This document shows positions 26,947-35,841 of a stretch of DNA of 64,000 nucleotides, in pieces. This DNA is from Bradyrhizobiaceae bacterium (GTDB lineage: Bacteria > Pseudomonadota > Alphaproteobacteria > Rhizobiales > Xanthobacteraceae). Position 1 is the first letter of the stretch; the number at the start of each line of letters is the position of its first letter. Below the pieces are notes generated by a model. The model saw only the letters and a list, made by a program, of their open reading frames with translations. It was not told the DNA's origin and did no database searches. The DNA is taken from the NCBI GenBank assembly GCA_020544565.1, contig CP078014.1, forward strand, positions 2,482,016 through 2,546,015. The letters are read 5' to 3'. The position numbers and the translations under genes were made by a program.

Positions 26947-27678
26947 ATGACCACACGCAAGCGCGCCGATATCCTTCTCGTCGAACGCGGGCTGTTCGAA
27001 AGCCGCGCCCGCGCCCAGGCAGCCATCGCCGCGGGCGGCGTCAGCGCCAACGGCAAGCCGGTGCTGAAGCCGTCAGACACGCTTCCCGCCGATGCCGAGA
27101 TCGTCGCCGAGCCGGCGCATCCATGGGTGTCGCGCGGCGGCGTCAAGCTCGCCGGCGCGCTGGAGCACTATCCCATTGCCATCGAGGACCATGTCTGCGT
27201 CGATGTCGGCGCCTCCACCGGCGGCTTCACCGAGGTGCTGCTCGCCAACGGCGCGAGCCTCGTCTACGCCATCGATGTCGGCCACGACCAGTTGCATCCG
27301 AGCCTGCGCGGCAATTCCCGCATCGTCTCGATGGAAGGCACCGATATCCGCTCGCTCGCCGGCAAGCGGCTGGAGATCCGGCCTGACGTGGTGGTGATCG
27401 ACGTCTCCTTCATCTCGCTGAAGCTGGTGCTGCCCGCGGTGCTGCCGCTCGCCGCCGCGCCGATGCATCTCTTGGCACTGATCAAGCCGCAGTTCGAGGC
27501 CGACCGCAAACATTCGAAGAAAGGCATCATCCGCGACGCCGCGGTTCACAAGGCGGTCTGCGACGACATCGCCGCCTTCGCCGCGGACCTCGGCTGCACC
27601 GAAATCGAGGTGTTCCCCTCGTCCATCGCCGGCGGCGACGGCAACGCCGAATTCTTCCTCGGCGCGCGGCGCGGCTAG
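26947..27678 (+). CDS. tlyA: TlyA-family rRNA 2'-O-methyltransferase
   Basis: 243-residue S4-domain/Rossmann methyltransferase; TlyA proteins 2'-O-methylate cytidines in 16S and/or 23S rRNA and set capreomycin sensitivity in mycobacteria. An S4 RNA-binding domain leads (ADILLVERGLFESRARAQAA), then the SAM site VCVDVGASTGGFTEVLL, DVGHDQLHPSLR, and the DVSFISLKLVLPAVLP block, with KPQFEADRKHSKKGIIRD after it. ATG 26947 was chosen over an upstream in-frame start because it gives the family N-terminus MTTRKRADILL. Follows dxs by 122 bp in a conserved order. Confidence 0.93.
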   Translation: MTTRKRADILLVERGLFESRARAQAAIAAGGVSANGKPVLKPSDTLPADAEIVAEPAHPWVSRGGVKLAGALEHYPIAIEDHVCVDVGASTGGFTEVLLANGASLVYAIDVGHDQLHPSLRGNSRIVSMEGTDIRSLAGKRLEIRPDVVVIDVSFISLKLVLPAVLPLAAAPMHLLALIKPQFEADRKHSKKGIIRDAAVHKAVCDDIAAFAADLGCTEIEVFPSSIAGGDGNAEFFLGARRG

Positions 27679-27760
27679 CATGGGCACCGCGGACCACCAC
27701 GTCGTCATCGTCATTGCTGTCCATGATCGTTAATTCGATGATCAGTTCGCCAGCGATGCT

Positions 27761-27890
27761 CCCCTCACCTCTCCCCGACGGGGAGAGGTCGGCGAGCAAA
27801 GCGAGCCGGGTGAGGGGGTTCGGATTTCACTTGATACATCCAGCGCCCCTCACCCCAACCCTCTCCCCAACGGGGAGAGGGAGCGCATCG
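27761..27890. repeat. CTCTCCCC...GGGGAGAG dispersed repeat pair
   Basis: Two hairpins, CCTCTCCCCGACGGGGAGAGG and CCTCTCCCCAACGGGGAGAGG, joined by the GCAAAGCGAGCCGGGTGAGG segment that characterises this rhizobial repeat family. It fills most of the gap between tlyA and the next methyltransferase gene. Related copies: 29279-29411 and a single hairpin at 43786-43814. Confidence 0.7.
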
Positions 27891-27992
27891 CGGTCATTGT
27901 CTACCCTGAACAAAAACTTCCAATCGACCACCGAATTGATGACCATGCACGGTAATGACAATTCCTATCCGGCAAGCACCTGCTGACACGCC

Positions 27993-29231
27993 ATGACCGA
28001 ACGCCTCACCATCGATCATGTCGGCCATTTCGGCGACGGCGTCGCGCTGTCGAATGGCGCGAGCATCTATGTGCCCTATGCGCTCGGCGGCGAGACCGTG
28101 GAGGTGCTGCCCGTGCCCGGCCATCCGGACCGACGCACACTCGCCCATGTGATCGCGCCTAGCCCGGAGCGCATCGATCCGTTCTGCCCGCATTTCGGCA
28201 CCTGCGGCGGCTGCGCCATCCAGCACTGGCAGGACGATGCCTATCGCAACTGGAAACGCCGGCTGGTCATCGACACGCTGCGCCATGCCGGGATCGATGG
28301 CGAGGTCGATGACCTGATCGACGCCCACGGCGCCGGCCGCCGCCGCATGACGCTGCATGCGCGGCTCAGTGCGCAGGGCATCCTGCGGGTCGGCTTCGCC
28401 GCCGCCGGGCGCCGCGAGATCATCGCCATCGACCATTGCCCGATCCTCGATCCCGCCATGCATGGCGCGCTCGAAGCGGCCAACGCCATCGCCGAGCGGC
28501 TGGCGTCGGTGAAGAAGCCGCTCGACATCCAGATCACCGCGGCAGCGAACGGCCTCGACGTCGACGTGCGCGGCACCGGCCCCCTCGATACCGCGATGCT
28601 CGCGGCGCTGTCAGCCCTCGCCGAGACCCACGATCTGGCGCGGCTGACGCGCCATGGCGAACTCGTCATCCAGCGCAGGCCGCCGGTGATCGAAATCGGC
28701 AAGGCGCGGCTGACGCTGCCGCCGGGATCGTTCATGCAGCCGACCGCGCTCGGCGAGGAAACGCTGGCGGCGCTGGCCATCACCCGCGCCAAGGGCGCCA
28801 AGCACGTGGCCGACCTGTTCTGCGGCTTCGGGCCGTTCGCGCTGCGGCTGGCGCAAACCGTGAAGGTCTCCGCCTTCGACAGCGACGCTGCCGCCATCGC
28901 CGCCCTGCAGCAGGCGGTGAAACTGGCGCAGGGGCTGAAGCCGCTTGCGGCCACGGCGCGCGACCTGTTCCGCCGCCCGCTGGTGGCGCAGGAACTGCGC
29001 GACTACGACTGCGTGGTGTTTGATCCGCCGCGCCAGGGCGCGCAGGCGCAATCGCAGCAACTGGCGGCGAGCCGCATCGCGCGTGTGGTGGCGATATCGT
29101 GCAATGTGGCGACCTTCGCCCGCGACGCCCGCATCCTGATCGACGCCGGATTCAGGCTGGACACCGTCACGCCGGTGGACCAGTTCCGCCACACCCCGCA
29201 TGTGGAGATCGTGGCCCGGTTCAGGCGATAG
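27993..29231 (+). CDS. 23S rRNA (uracil-C5)-methyltransferase, RumA/RlmD type
   Basis: 412-residue class I SAM-dependent RNA uracil-5 methyltransferase. N-terminal TRAM-like domain ([19 protein letters not shown]); a 4Fe-4S-type cysteine set [16 protein letters not shown] with a fourth Cys in IDHCPILD, as in RumA; SAM motif [16 protein letters not shown]; the nucleophile block [17 protein letters not shown] and [16 protein letters not shown]. The [11 protein letters not shown] motif is typical. The exact target uridine (U1939 or U747 equivalent) cannot be assigned. A repeat-bearing gap separates it from tlyA. Confidence 0.9.
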   Translation: MTERLTIDHVGHFGDGVALSNGASIYVPYALGGETVEVLPVPGHPDRRTLAHVIAPSPERIDPFCPHFGTCGGCAIQHWQDDAYRNWKRRLVIDTLRHAGIDGEVDDLIDAHGAGRRRMTLHARLSAQGILRVGFAAAGRREIIAIDHCPILDPAMHGALEAANAIAERLASVKKPLDIQITAAANGLDVDVRGTGPLDTAMLAALSALAETHDLARLTRHGELVIQRRPPVIEIGKARLTLPPGSFMQPTALGEETLAALAITRAKGAKHVADLFCGFGPFALRLAQTVKVSAFDSDAAAIAALQQAVKLAQGLKPLAATARDLFRRPLVAQELRDYDCVVFDPPRQGAQAQSQQLAASRIARVVAISCNVATFARDARILIDAGFRLDTVTPVDQFRHTPHVEIVARFRR

Positions 29232-29278
29232 AGCGTTTCCGTTTCGAGTGGAATTGTATCTCACCGCGAGAGGTCTTC

Positions 29279-29411
29279 ACCTCTCCCGTGGGGAGAGGTC
29301 GACGCGCCATCAGCGCGTTCACGCGCGTCTGTGACGCGCTATGGCGCGGCGGGTGAGGGCGTAGAATCTATCGATAAATTGAGAGCCCCTCACCGCACGC
29401 CTCTCTCTTTA
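29279..29411. repeat. CTCTCCC-type repeat carrying an inserted 42-bp palindrome
   Basis: The flanks (CACCTCTCCCGTGGGGAGAGG and CGGGTGAGGGCG) belong to the same family as 27761-27890, but between them lies a 42-bp hairpin (29305-29346) not present in that copy. The hairpin also occurs at 51119-51160 inside a different repeat family. A degenerate third version follows around 29412-29450. Confidence 0.65.
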
Positions 29412-29511
29412 AGGGCGTTCACGTCGTCTTCCACGGGCTATGCCCGGCCACGACGGAATATCTGTTCCATCAACATGAAACCTGCCCTAGCTCAAATCTA
29501 GGAAGGCGTGG

Positions 29512-29534
29512 ATCACCGGGACAAGCCCGGTGAT
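29512..29534. repeat. Short hairpin ATCACCGGG-ACAAG-CCCGGTGAT
   Basis: Perfect 9-bp stem with loop ACAAG, followed by GACGAC. The hairpin at 35785-35813 has the same ACAAG loop and tail with a different stem top, so both belong to one dispersed family. Confidence 0.6.
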
Positions 29535-29590
29535 GACGACCGGATAAGTGGAAACATCAACCGGTCATCTCGAAATCTGTCAGAAACACT

Positions 29591-30445
29591 TCACCGCCCC
29601 CAGCGCTCCTGCCACATCTTCTCGCCGATGGTGCACGACACCCGCGGCTCGCGCGCGGCGGCGGGCTCGACCCGCAGCTCCGGCGCGCGATGGGCCACCT
29701 CCATGACGAGCTTGGTGCGGATCGCCTCCTTGAATTTCTCGCGGGTCTTGATCGGCACCACGAACGACCCGGCGCCGCCGATGACGCAGTCCTCGTAGTA
29801 GAAATCGAGGTTCTCGATATCCATGGTGGCGTAGTGGGTCTGCTTGGCCATGATCGGCAGGCCGTTGATGGTGATGCCGCGGGCCAGCGCGGCGTCGCGC
29901 GCCACCGTCACCGGCTCGCCGTTGTTGTTGGGGCCGTCGCCGGATACATCGATGACGCGGCGCAGGCCGCGATAGGCGTTGGCTTCGAACAGCGGCATGG
30001 CGAAATTGATCGCGCCGGAGATCGAGGTGCGCGAGGCGCGGCGCAGCGGCGCTTTCAGGATCTCCTCCGCCACCGCGCCGGCGGATTCCGGACCGTCGAT
30101 GACACGCCACGGCACCACGATCTTCTGGTCGGCGGCGGAGGCCCATTCGAAATAGGTCACCGCGACCTTGCCGGTGGGGCCGGTCTTGAGCGCCAGCAGG
30201 AATTCGCGCGAGGTGATGGCGCCGGCATAGCCCTCGCGCTGCAGCGCCAGTTCCTCCATATCCATGGAATAGGACACGTCCACGGCGAGGATCAGTTCGA
30301 CATCGACGCGCGCCTCTTCGTCGGCGATCGCCGTCGGCGGCTGCGCGCCCGGCGCGGCAAGGCTCGGCGCGACAAGGCTCGGCACATCGCCGCCCGCCAG
30401 TGCGCAGGCCACAGCCACCATCCCGATCGAGACACACCAGCGCAT
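29591..30445 (-). CDS. DUF1194 (von Willebrand factor A-like) secreted protein
   Basis: 284 residues from ATG 30443-30445 with an N-terminal signal peptide (SIGMVAVACALAGG). The DUF1194 domain is a VWA-like fold: a metal-ion adhesion motif DVSYSMD (Asp-x-Ser-x-Ser), RRASRTSISGAINFAMPLF supplying the usual Thr position, and VIDVSGDGPNNNGEPV. It ends with a conserved Cys pair region (DCVIGGAGSF, VSCTIGEKMWQERW). The start has GGGAGGGG five bases upstream; longer in-frame starts lack it. Function unknown; probably a periplasmic binding module. It is separated by 126 bp from the ClC gene upstream on the same strand. Confidence 0.85.
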   Translation of the reverse strand: MRWCVSIGMVAVACALAGGDVPSLVAPSLAAPGAQPPTAIADEEARVDVELILAVDVSYSMDMEELALQREGYAGAITSREFLLALKTGPTGKVAVTYFEWASAADQKIVVPWRVIDGPESAGAVAEEILKAPLRRASRTSISGAINFAMPLFEANAYRGLRRVIDVSGDGPNNNGEPVTVARDAALARGITINGLPIMAKQTHYATMDIENLDFYYEDCVIGGAGSFVVPIKTREKFKEAIRTKLVMEVAHRAPELRVEPAAAREPRVSCTIGEKMWQERWGR

Positions 30446-30571
30446 GGCGACCCCTCCCGTGGTTGAGACTGTCATGGTGGCACGGCGGCCGGCGGGCCGG
30501 AAGCGGGAACCACGGCCCCACACGCATCTGTGCACAGCGCGCCGGCAGCGCGGCGACGGCGGGCGCCGCGC

Positions 30572-32332
30572 TCAGGTCTCGCCCAGTATGCTGCGGCGGT
30601 GCTTGTCGGATTCCTCGGCATAGCGGCGCAGCGCGTGCGCCTCGGTGAGAAGACCGATCACCCGGCCGCTGTCGGGGGAATCGACCACCGCCAGCGATTC
30701 CGCTTCGGCGGCATCGAACGCCGCCACCGCCTGACGCACATTCATGTCGGGCAACAGCGTGACCGTGCGGGCATGCAGGATGTCGCGGACGCTGGCGGCC
30801 TGGCTGTCCTTGAGGCCATGGGCCTCGGCGACGAACACGATGCCGGCATAGCGCCCCTCGGCATCGACCGCGACCACCTGGGTCCTCGATCCCAGCGGGT
30901 GGGCGTGACGGAAATCCGCGATCGAGGTCTCGGCGGCCACCGTGCCGACGTCGGCGCGCATCATCCGCCGCACCGTGAGATCGCGGATCCAGCCGACATC
31001 GGCGGCGCTGCGGATGGTCTCGCCGCGCAGATGGAAGCGCCAGGTGGCGAAGGAGTAGCCGAACAGCTCGCGCGTCACCTGCATCGACACGATCACCGCC
31101 ACCAGCACCGCCGTGGTCAGCCACAGATTGCCGGTGGCTTCGAGCGCGATGAAGGACATGGTCAGCGGACCGCCGATGATCGAGGCCGACAGCGCGCTCA
31201 TGCCGATCACCGCGTAGACGCCGGGATCGAGGCTGACGCCCGGCAGCACCGCCGACAAACCGGCCGCGAACAGATGGCCGCCGAGCGAGCCGAGCAGCAG
31301 CGACGCGAAGAACAGGCCGCCGCGAAAACCGGAGCCCAGCGAGGCGATCGAGGCCAGCGCCTTGAGCAGGAACACGGACGCCATCAGGCCGACCGGCATC
31401 GCGATCAGGCTGTTGAGGTACAGCGCCCCGTGCCCGGAGGCCAGCACCTGCGGCGTGATCAGCGCCATCAGCCCGACCAGCAGGCCGCCGAGCATGGGCC
31501 GCAGCGGCGTCCACAGCCGCGCCTTTGCCAGCAGGGTGTCGAACATCGCCACCCCGCGCATGATGGCGATGCCGGTCAGCGCGGCGGCGAGGCCGAGCAC
31601 CGCGGCGATCGCCAGATCCTGACCCAGCACCTCCCCCACCGGACGGATGCTGATCCCGAGCGACAGCGGCGCGAAGGCGTGGGTAACGGCATAGCCGGTG
31701 ATCGCGGCGACGCCGATGGGCGCGAGGCTCGCCGGCGTATAGCCGCCGAGCACCAGCTCGAAGGCGTAGAACGCGCCGGCCAGCGGCGCGCTGAACGCGC
31801 CCGCGATCGCCGCCGCCGCGCCGCAGCCGACCATGACGCGCTGGTCGGCGCGCCGCAGATGAAAGGCACGGCCGAGCGACGACGCCACGCCGCTGCTGAG
31901 CTGGGTATAGCCCGCCTCGAGTCCGACCGAGCCGCCGACGCCGCTCGACCAGATGGTCTGCAGCGCCACGATGACGCTGCCGCGAAACGACATGTGGCCG
32001 CCGTGCAGGGCGTTGGCCTCGATCGGGTCGATCTCCCGCCCCGGCCGCCACCGCAGCAGCGCCAGCAGCGCAAGGCCGAGCACGAGCCCGCCCAGCGCCG
32101 GCACCGCGATCGCCCGCACCGGATCGACCTTGTTGAGGCCGGACAGCCGCGCCCCGAGCGGAATATCGAACAGCCCCGCATGCATCAGCTCGACCGCCGC
32201 GCTCATGGCCGCGACGAACAGGCCGGACATGACGCCGATCACCGCGGCGATGACGATCAGGCTGGATTCGCGGGCGCGGACCAGCGCCCTCAGACGTTGC
32301 GGAGCTTCGAGGAAATATCCGGAGGACGCCAT
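30572..32332 (-). CDS. ClC-family chloride channel/transporter with C-terminal CBS pair
   Basis: 586-residue membrane protein. ClC core of about 420 residues with many helices, including the filter blocks GGSVGLEAGYTQLSSG and CGAAAAIAGAFSAPLAGAFY, and SLGSGFRGGLFFASLLLGSL. In the first block the position of the external gating glutamate of GREGP is valine (GSVGL), which in other ClCs abolishes proton coupling, so this may be a passive channel; see findings. Two CBS domains follow (VRRMMRADVGTVAAETSIAD, ARTVTLLPDMNVRQAVAAF) for nucleotide-type regulation. Ion identity (chloride versus fluoride) is not shown by sequence. Confidence 0.88.
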   Translation of the reverse strand: MASSGYFLEAPQRLRALVRARESSLIVIAAVIGVMSGLFVAAMSAAVELMHAGLFDIPLGARLSGLNKVDPVRAIAVPALGGLVLGLALLALLRWRPGREIDPIEANALHGGHMSFRGSVIVALQTIWSSGVGGSVGLEAGYTQLSSGVASSLGRAFHLRRADQRVMVGCGAAAAIAGAFSAPLAGAFYAFELVLGGYTPASLAPIGVAAITGYAVTHAFAPLSLGISIRPVGEVLGQDLAIAAVLGLAAALTGIAIMRGVAMFDTLLAKARLWTPLRPMLGGLLVGLMALITPQVLASGHGALYLNSLIAMPVGLMASVFLLKALASIASLGSGFRGGLFFASLLLGSLGGHLFAAGLSAVLPGVSLDPGVYAVIGMSALSASIIGGPLTMSFIALEATGNLWLTTAVLVAVIVSMQVTRELFGYSFATWRFHLRGETIRSAADVGWIRDLTVRRMMRADVGTVAAETSIADFRHAHPLGSRTQVVAVDAEGRYAGIVFVAEAHGLKDSQAASVRDILHARTVTLLPDMNVRQAVAAFDAAEAESLAVVDSPDSGRVIGLLTEAHALRRYAEESDKHRRSILGET

Positions 32333-32423
32333 CAGCTACTTCGCGGGCGGGGATCGATCCCGGGTTTTACCCCCCTGCGCCGCCCGGTCAATGGCGGCGG
32401 GCGATACTGGCGGCGCGAACCTC

Positions 32424-33521
32424 TCAGCCGCCGGTCTGGCCGCGATGGCGCAGGAAGTGATCGGCCAGCACGCAGGCCATCATCGCTTCCCCCACCGGCA
32501 CCGCGCGGATGCCGACGCAGGGATCGTGGCGGCCCTTGGTGAGGATGTCGGTGTCTGCGCCACTGCGATCGATGGTGCGACGCGGGGTCAGGATCGACGA
32601 GGTCGGCTTGACCGCGAACCGCGCCACCACCGCCTGCCCGGTGGAGATGCCGCCGAGAATGCCGCCGGCGTGATTGGAGAGAAAGGTCGGGCCGTCATTC
32701 CCCGTATTTGGAGAAGAACTGCGCATCTCGTCGGCGTTGTCCTCGCCATGCAGTTCCGCCGCGCCGAAGCCCGCGCCGATCTCGACGCCCTTCACCGCGT
32801 TGATGCTCATCAGCGCCGACGCCAGATCGCTGTCGAGCTTGCCGTAGATCGGCGCGCCCCAACCCGCCGGCACCCCTTCGGCCACGACTTCCACCACCGC
32901 GCCAATCGACGATCCCCGCTTGCGGATGTCGTCGAGATAGTCGGCGAAGAATTCGGCCCTGGCCTTGTCCGGGCAGAAGAACGGATTGCGGCCGACCTCG
33001 TCCCAGTCCCAGTTGGCGCGGTCGATCTTGTGCGGCCCCATCTGCACCAGCGCGGCGCGCACCGTGACCTCGGGAATGACCTTGCGCGCCACCGCGCCGG
33101 CCGCGACCCGCGCCGCGGTCTCGCGCGCCGAGGAGCGGCCGCCGCCGCGATAATCGCGCAGACCGTATTTCGCCTCATAGGTGAAGTCGGCGTGGCCGGG
33201 GCGGAACTTGTCCTTGATCTCGGAATAGTCCTTGGAGCGCTGGTCGGTGTTCTCGATCAACAGCGCGATCGGCGTGCCGGTCGTCACCTGCCGGCCGTCA
33301 TGCTCCATCACCCCGGACAGGATTTTCACCTGATCGGGCTCCTGGCGCTGGGTGGTGAACCGCGACTGCCCGGGACGGCGGCGATCGAGATCGCGCTGAA
33401 TCTCCTCCACGGTGAGCGGAATGAGCGGCGGGCAGCCATCGACCACGCAGCCGAGCGCGACGCCATGGCTCTCGCCGAAGGTGGTCACGCGGAACAGATG
33501 GCCGAAGGTATTGTGGGACAT
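32424..33521 (-). CDS. aroC: Chorismate synthase
   Basis: Last common step of aromatic amino acid synthesis: EPSP to chorismate, needing reduced FMN. 365 residues from ATG 33519-33521, matching the family start [20 protein letters not shown] with the first signature. Further signatures are [20 protein letters not shown] and [20 protein letters not shown], and [20 protein letters not shown] near the C-terminus. A longer upstream frame is excluded because it crosses the inverted repeat at 33539-33584, which lies just 17 bp upstream of the chosen start. Confidence 0.97.
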   Translation of the reverse strand: MSHNTFGHLFRVTTFGESHGVALGCVVDGCPPLIPLTVEEIQRDLDRRRPGQSRFTTQRQEPDQVKILSGVMEHDGRQVTTGTPIALLIENTDQRSKDYSEIKDKFRPGHADFTYEAKYGLRDYRGGGRSSARETAARVAAGAVARKVIPEVTVRAALVQMGPHKIDRANWDWDEVGRNPFFCPDKARAEFFADYLDDIRKRGSSIGAVVEVVAEGVPAGWGAPIYGKLDSDLASALMSINAVKGVEIGAGFGAAELHGEDNADEMRSSSPNTGNDGPTFLSNHAGGILGGISTGQAVVARFAVKPTSSILTPRRTIDRSGADTDILTKGRHDPCVGIRAVPVGEAMMACVLADHFLRHRGQTGG

Positions 33522-33538
33522 TGGAAATCCGAATAGCG

Positions 33539-33584
33539 AAGTCGCTACGACAGGTAGCAAATACACTACCTGTCGTAGCGACTT
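33539..33584. repeat. Perfect 19-bp inverted repeat upstream of aroC
   Basis: Arms AAGTCGCTACGACAGGTAG (33539-33557) and its exact complement (33566-33584) around loop CAAATACA, followed on the plus strand by TTTTGCG and a small TTTGCG/CGCAAA hairpin. It lies between aroC and the outer-membrane protein gene that precedes it, both leftward. It could be a terminator for the latter, an operator for aroC, or a leader hairpin. Confidence 0.7.
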
Positions 33585-33710
33585 TTGCGAAAATCGCAAA
33601 CTTTGCCGCGAAAATCGCGCCGCCACCATGGCCGGGGCCCGGTATCAGGCCCGGCTATGGCAGATCAGCCTGTTGCCGCCAAAATTGGAAATGCCCCAGC
33701 CTGCAGGACC

Positions 33711-34541
33711 TCAGAACTTGTAGCCGAGGCCGCCGCGCACGGTATTGATGTTGGTGTCGATCGGGCCGCTGAAGCGGACGTACTCGAATTCACCGCGCGC
33801 GAACAGATTGCCGAACAGCATCGCCTCTGCGCCGACGCCGAAGGTGTATCCCGTCATCAGGCGGCCGCGCTTGGCCTCGGTGGTGTTGTAGGTCACATCG
33901 TAGTCGGTAATGGTCGGCGTGCCGGTGCCGACATAGGTGCCGGTGCTTCTGATGGTGCTGGTGCGGATGCTGTCCGCCAGCCCGAGGGCGACGCCGCCAA
34001 AGGCATAGGGCAGGAAGCTGCCGATCGCATAGCCGGCGCGGCCACGGAGCGTGAGAACGTCGGTATAGTTGATCGAGGCCGACGACCTGGCGTCGGCGGT
34101 GTAGTTGACGTCATCGACGGTCCGCTGCCGGGCCATGCTGCCAGCGGCGGCCGCGCCGAAATTGCCATGCATGTAGCTGGCGTCGAGACCGATCACGACG
34201 TCATCCCACTGGGTATTGTAGCCCGCGAAGGCGCCGAAGGCGCTGTTCTGGTGCGAAATCTTGCCCCCGATCACCGGCCAGGTCGACACCCCCAGCACCT
34301 GCTCGACGGTGGTGAGCGCAAGCTGCTGCGCGGCGATGTCCTGCGTCGCATTGTTGAAATTGTGATCGGACGAACCGTAGGCCGCCTGCCCGCCGACATA
34401 GAAGCCCTGCCAGCGCGGAGCGATGCCGTCCTGATAGCTGCCGCGCAACACAGGAAGATCGCTGAAATCGGGAAGGTCGGCGGCTTGCGCACCCTGCGCC
34501 ACCGCAATCATCGCCGCCGCCATCATCAACCGACGCATCAC
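33711..34541 (-). CDS. Outer-membrane beta-barrel protein (Omp25/31 type), copy 1
   Basis: 276-residue exported barrel. Signal peptide MMRRLMMAAAMIAVAQG, then ADLPD and RWQGFYVGGQAAYGSSDHNF, the typical first strand of Omp25/RopB-like proteins in Rhizobiales. Alternating aromatic/glycine strands continue to the C-terminal FEYVRFSGPIDTNINTVRGG closing LGYKF, with the terminal Phe expected for Bam recognition. Likely structural or minor pore; ligand unknown. Separate from the next barrel gene by a terminator. Confidence 0.88.
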   Translation of the reverse strand: MMRRLMMAAAMIAVAQGAQAADLPDFSDLPVLRGSYQDGIAPRWQGFYVGGQAAYGSSDHNFNNATQDIAAQQLALTTVEQVLGVSTWPVIGGKISHQNSAFGAFAGYNTQWDDVVIGLDASYMHGNFGAAAAGSMARQRTVDDVNYTADARSSASINYTDVLTLRGRAGYAIGSFLPYAFGGVALGLADSIRTSTIRSTGTYVGTGTPTITDYDVTYNTTEAKRGRLMTGYTFGVGAEAMLFGNLFARGEFEYVRFSGPIDTNINTVRGGLGYKF

Positions 34542-34631
34542 AGAACTCCGTCATCAACTCTTAACCGTGTTTGATGATGCCGCGTTAACCTTAATCAATC
34601 GTTGTCGTAGCGGTGTTCGCGCAAAAGAAAA

Positions 34632-34654
34632 CGGCGCGGAAAAAATCCGCGCCG
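34632..34654 (-). terminator. Intrinsic terminator of the second barrel gene
   Basis: CGGCGCGGA / TCCGCGCCG stem with an A5 loop; read on the minus strand the stem is followed by TTTTCTTTT. It lies 37 bp beyond the stop of the leftward gene 34691-35530. Confidence 0.85.
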
Positions 34655-34690
34655 CTGAAGTTTGTTTGAAGAAGACAGAAGAAAACCGGA

Positions 34691-35530
34691 TCAGCCCTTG
34701 GTGACGAGCGGCGGCGGCGGCAGATAGGCCGGCATCGGATCGATCGCCCAGCGCATGCCGAACTTGATATCGTGCGAGGTGATGTCCTTGAACTTGAAGA
34801 CGTTGCCCGTCGTGGCCCCGTCATAGGCCGTCAGCACGCCGGTCTGTCCGTCACCCATGTTGAGATAGGTGTAGGCCAGTTCGAGCGTGAGGGCCGGATT
34901 GACCCGGTAGGCCAGACCCGCGTGAGCAGCCCATGCGAAATTCCACCGCGAATCGGAGGGCGCGCTGGCATAGCTGGTGGTGGAGAACGGAATCGTGTTG
35001 ATGCCGGTGTCGGTGAAGCCGGAAATCTTCACCTGAGCGGTGCCGACGCCCGCGCCGATGAACGGGGTCACGCCCCACCACGTGCCGAGATCGACATAGC
35101 CGTTGACCATCACCAGCCATTCGGACTTCGAGCCGTTGTAGTTATCCTGCCCGCTATAGGGCGAGCCGCTGGCGTTGCCGGTGAAGCGGTCGACGGCGGT
35201 GAAATTCGAATTGCCGCGATACTGGCCGATGAGGTCGGCGCGGAACCAGTTGTTGAACTGGTAGCCGACGCCGAGGCCGAAGATGCCCGCGGAGTTGAAC
35301 GACGACTGCTGATCGAACGACGTCAGCGGCGTATAGGCCGACTCGCGGCCGTAGTGGATATCCTTGACGCGCTGATTGCTGAAGCCGATATCGCCGCGCA
35401 GATACCATCCGCCGAAATCCACGATCGGCGGCGGCATGTAGGGTGGCGGCATGGGAAGGTCGGCCGCGACAGCAGCCGTCGCCATGAATGAGGCCGCGCC
35501 CGCGGCAAGAGCGGTTTTCAGAGTACGCAT
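34691..35530 (-). CDS. Outer-membrane beta-barrel protein, copy 2
   Basis: 279 residues from ATG 35528-35530 (MRTLKTALAAGAASFMATAA signal peptide, cleaved near AVAA-DLPMPP). The mature N-terminus has a proline-rich stretch PMPPPYMPPPIVDFGGWYLR and then the strand pattern of Rhizobiales Omp proteins (GDIGFSNQRV, FGLGVGYQFNNWFRADLIG, TPFIGAGVGTAQVKISGF, LALRYRV-like NPALTLELAYTYLNMG). It ends MRWAIDPMPAYLPPPPLVTKG, without a C-terminal aromatic residue. Monocistronic with its own terminator. Function unknown. Confidence 0.85.
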   Translation of the reverse strand: MRTLKTALAAGAASFMATAAVAADLPMPPPYMPPPIVDFGGWYLRGDIGFSNQRVKDIHYGRESAYTPLTSFDQQSSFNSAGIFGLGVGYQFNNWFRADLIGQYRGNSNFTAVDRFTGNASGSPYSGQDNYNGSKSEWLVMVNGYVDLGTWWGVTPFIGAGVGTAQVKISGFTDTGINTIPFSTTSYASAPSDSRWNFAWAAHAGLAYRVNPALTLELAYTYLNMGDGQTGVLTAYDGATTGNVFKFKDITSHDIKFGMRWAIDPMPAYLPPPPLVTKG

Positions 35531-35784
35531 TGTCCGGTCCTTTCGTCCGGTGGGACAGACAGACGCCCCACGCCAAAACTCGTGGACGGACAGTGGCACC
35601 GAATTCTTAAAGCGCTCTTAACCCTAATTCTTAACCGTGAATTTTAAGACGGATTAAGCGAACCGATTAACACCCCTCAACAGACGAGACGCACAGCCGC
35701 AAATCCTGACGATGGGGTGATGAATCGGTCAGCGCTGCTGACGCAATAGAGGCCGCCGTGCGTTATCCCCGCTGGCCCGATGAC

Positions 35785-35813
35785 GTCATGCCCGGAACAA
35801 GTCCGGGCATGAC
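35785..35813. repeat. Hairpin GTCATGCCCGGA-ACAAG-TCCGGGCATGAC
   Basis: Perfect 12-bp stem with loop ACAAG, sister of the element at 29512-29534. It lies 29 bp beyond the stop of the leftward MFS gene and could protect that mRNA end. Confidence 0.65.
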
Positions 35814-35841
35814 GACGACAGCTATGCCGGGAGGCGGAGCG

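Noticed and set aside
29580..32051. 823-codon minus-strand frame across the DUF1194 and ClC genes
   Set aside because: Spans two real genes in a shifted frame; Arg/Gly-rich without family blocks.
30530..32542. 670-codon plus-strand frame
   Set aside because: Antisense shadow of ClC, continuing into aroC.
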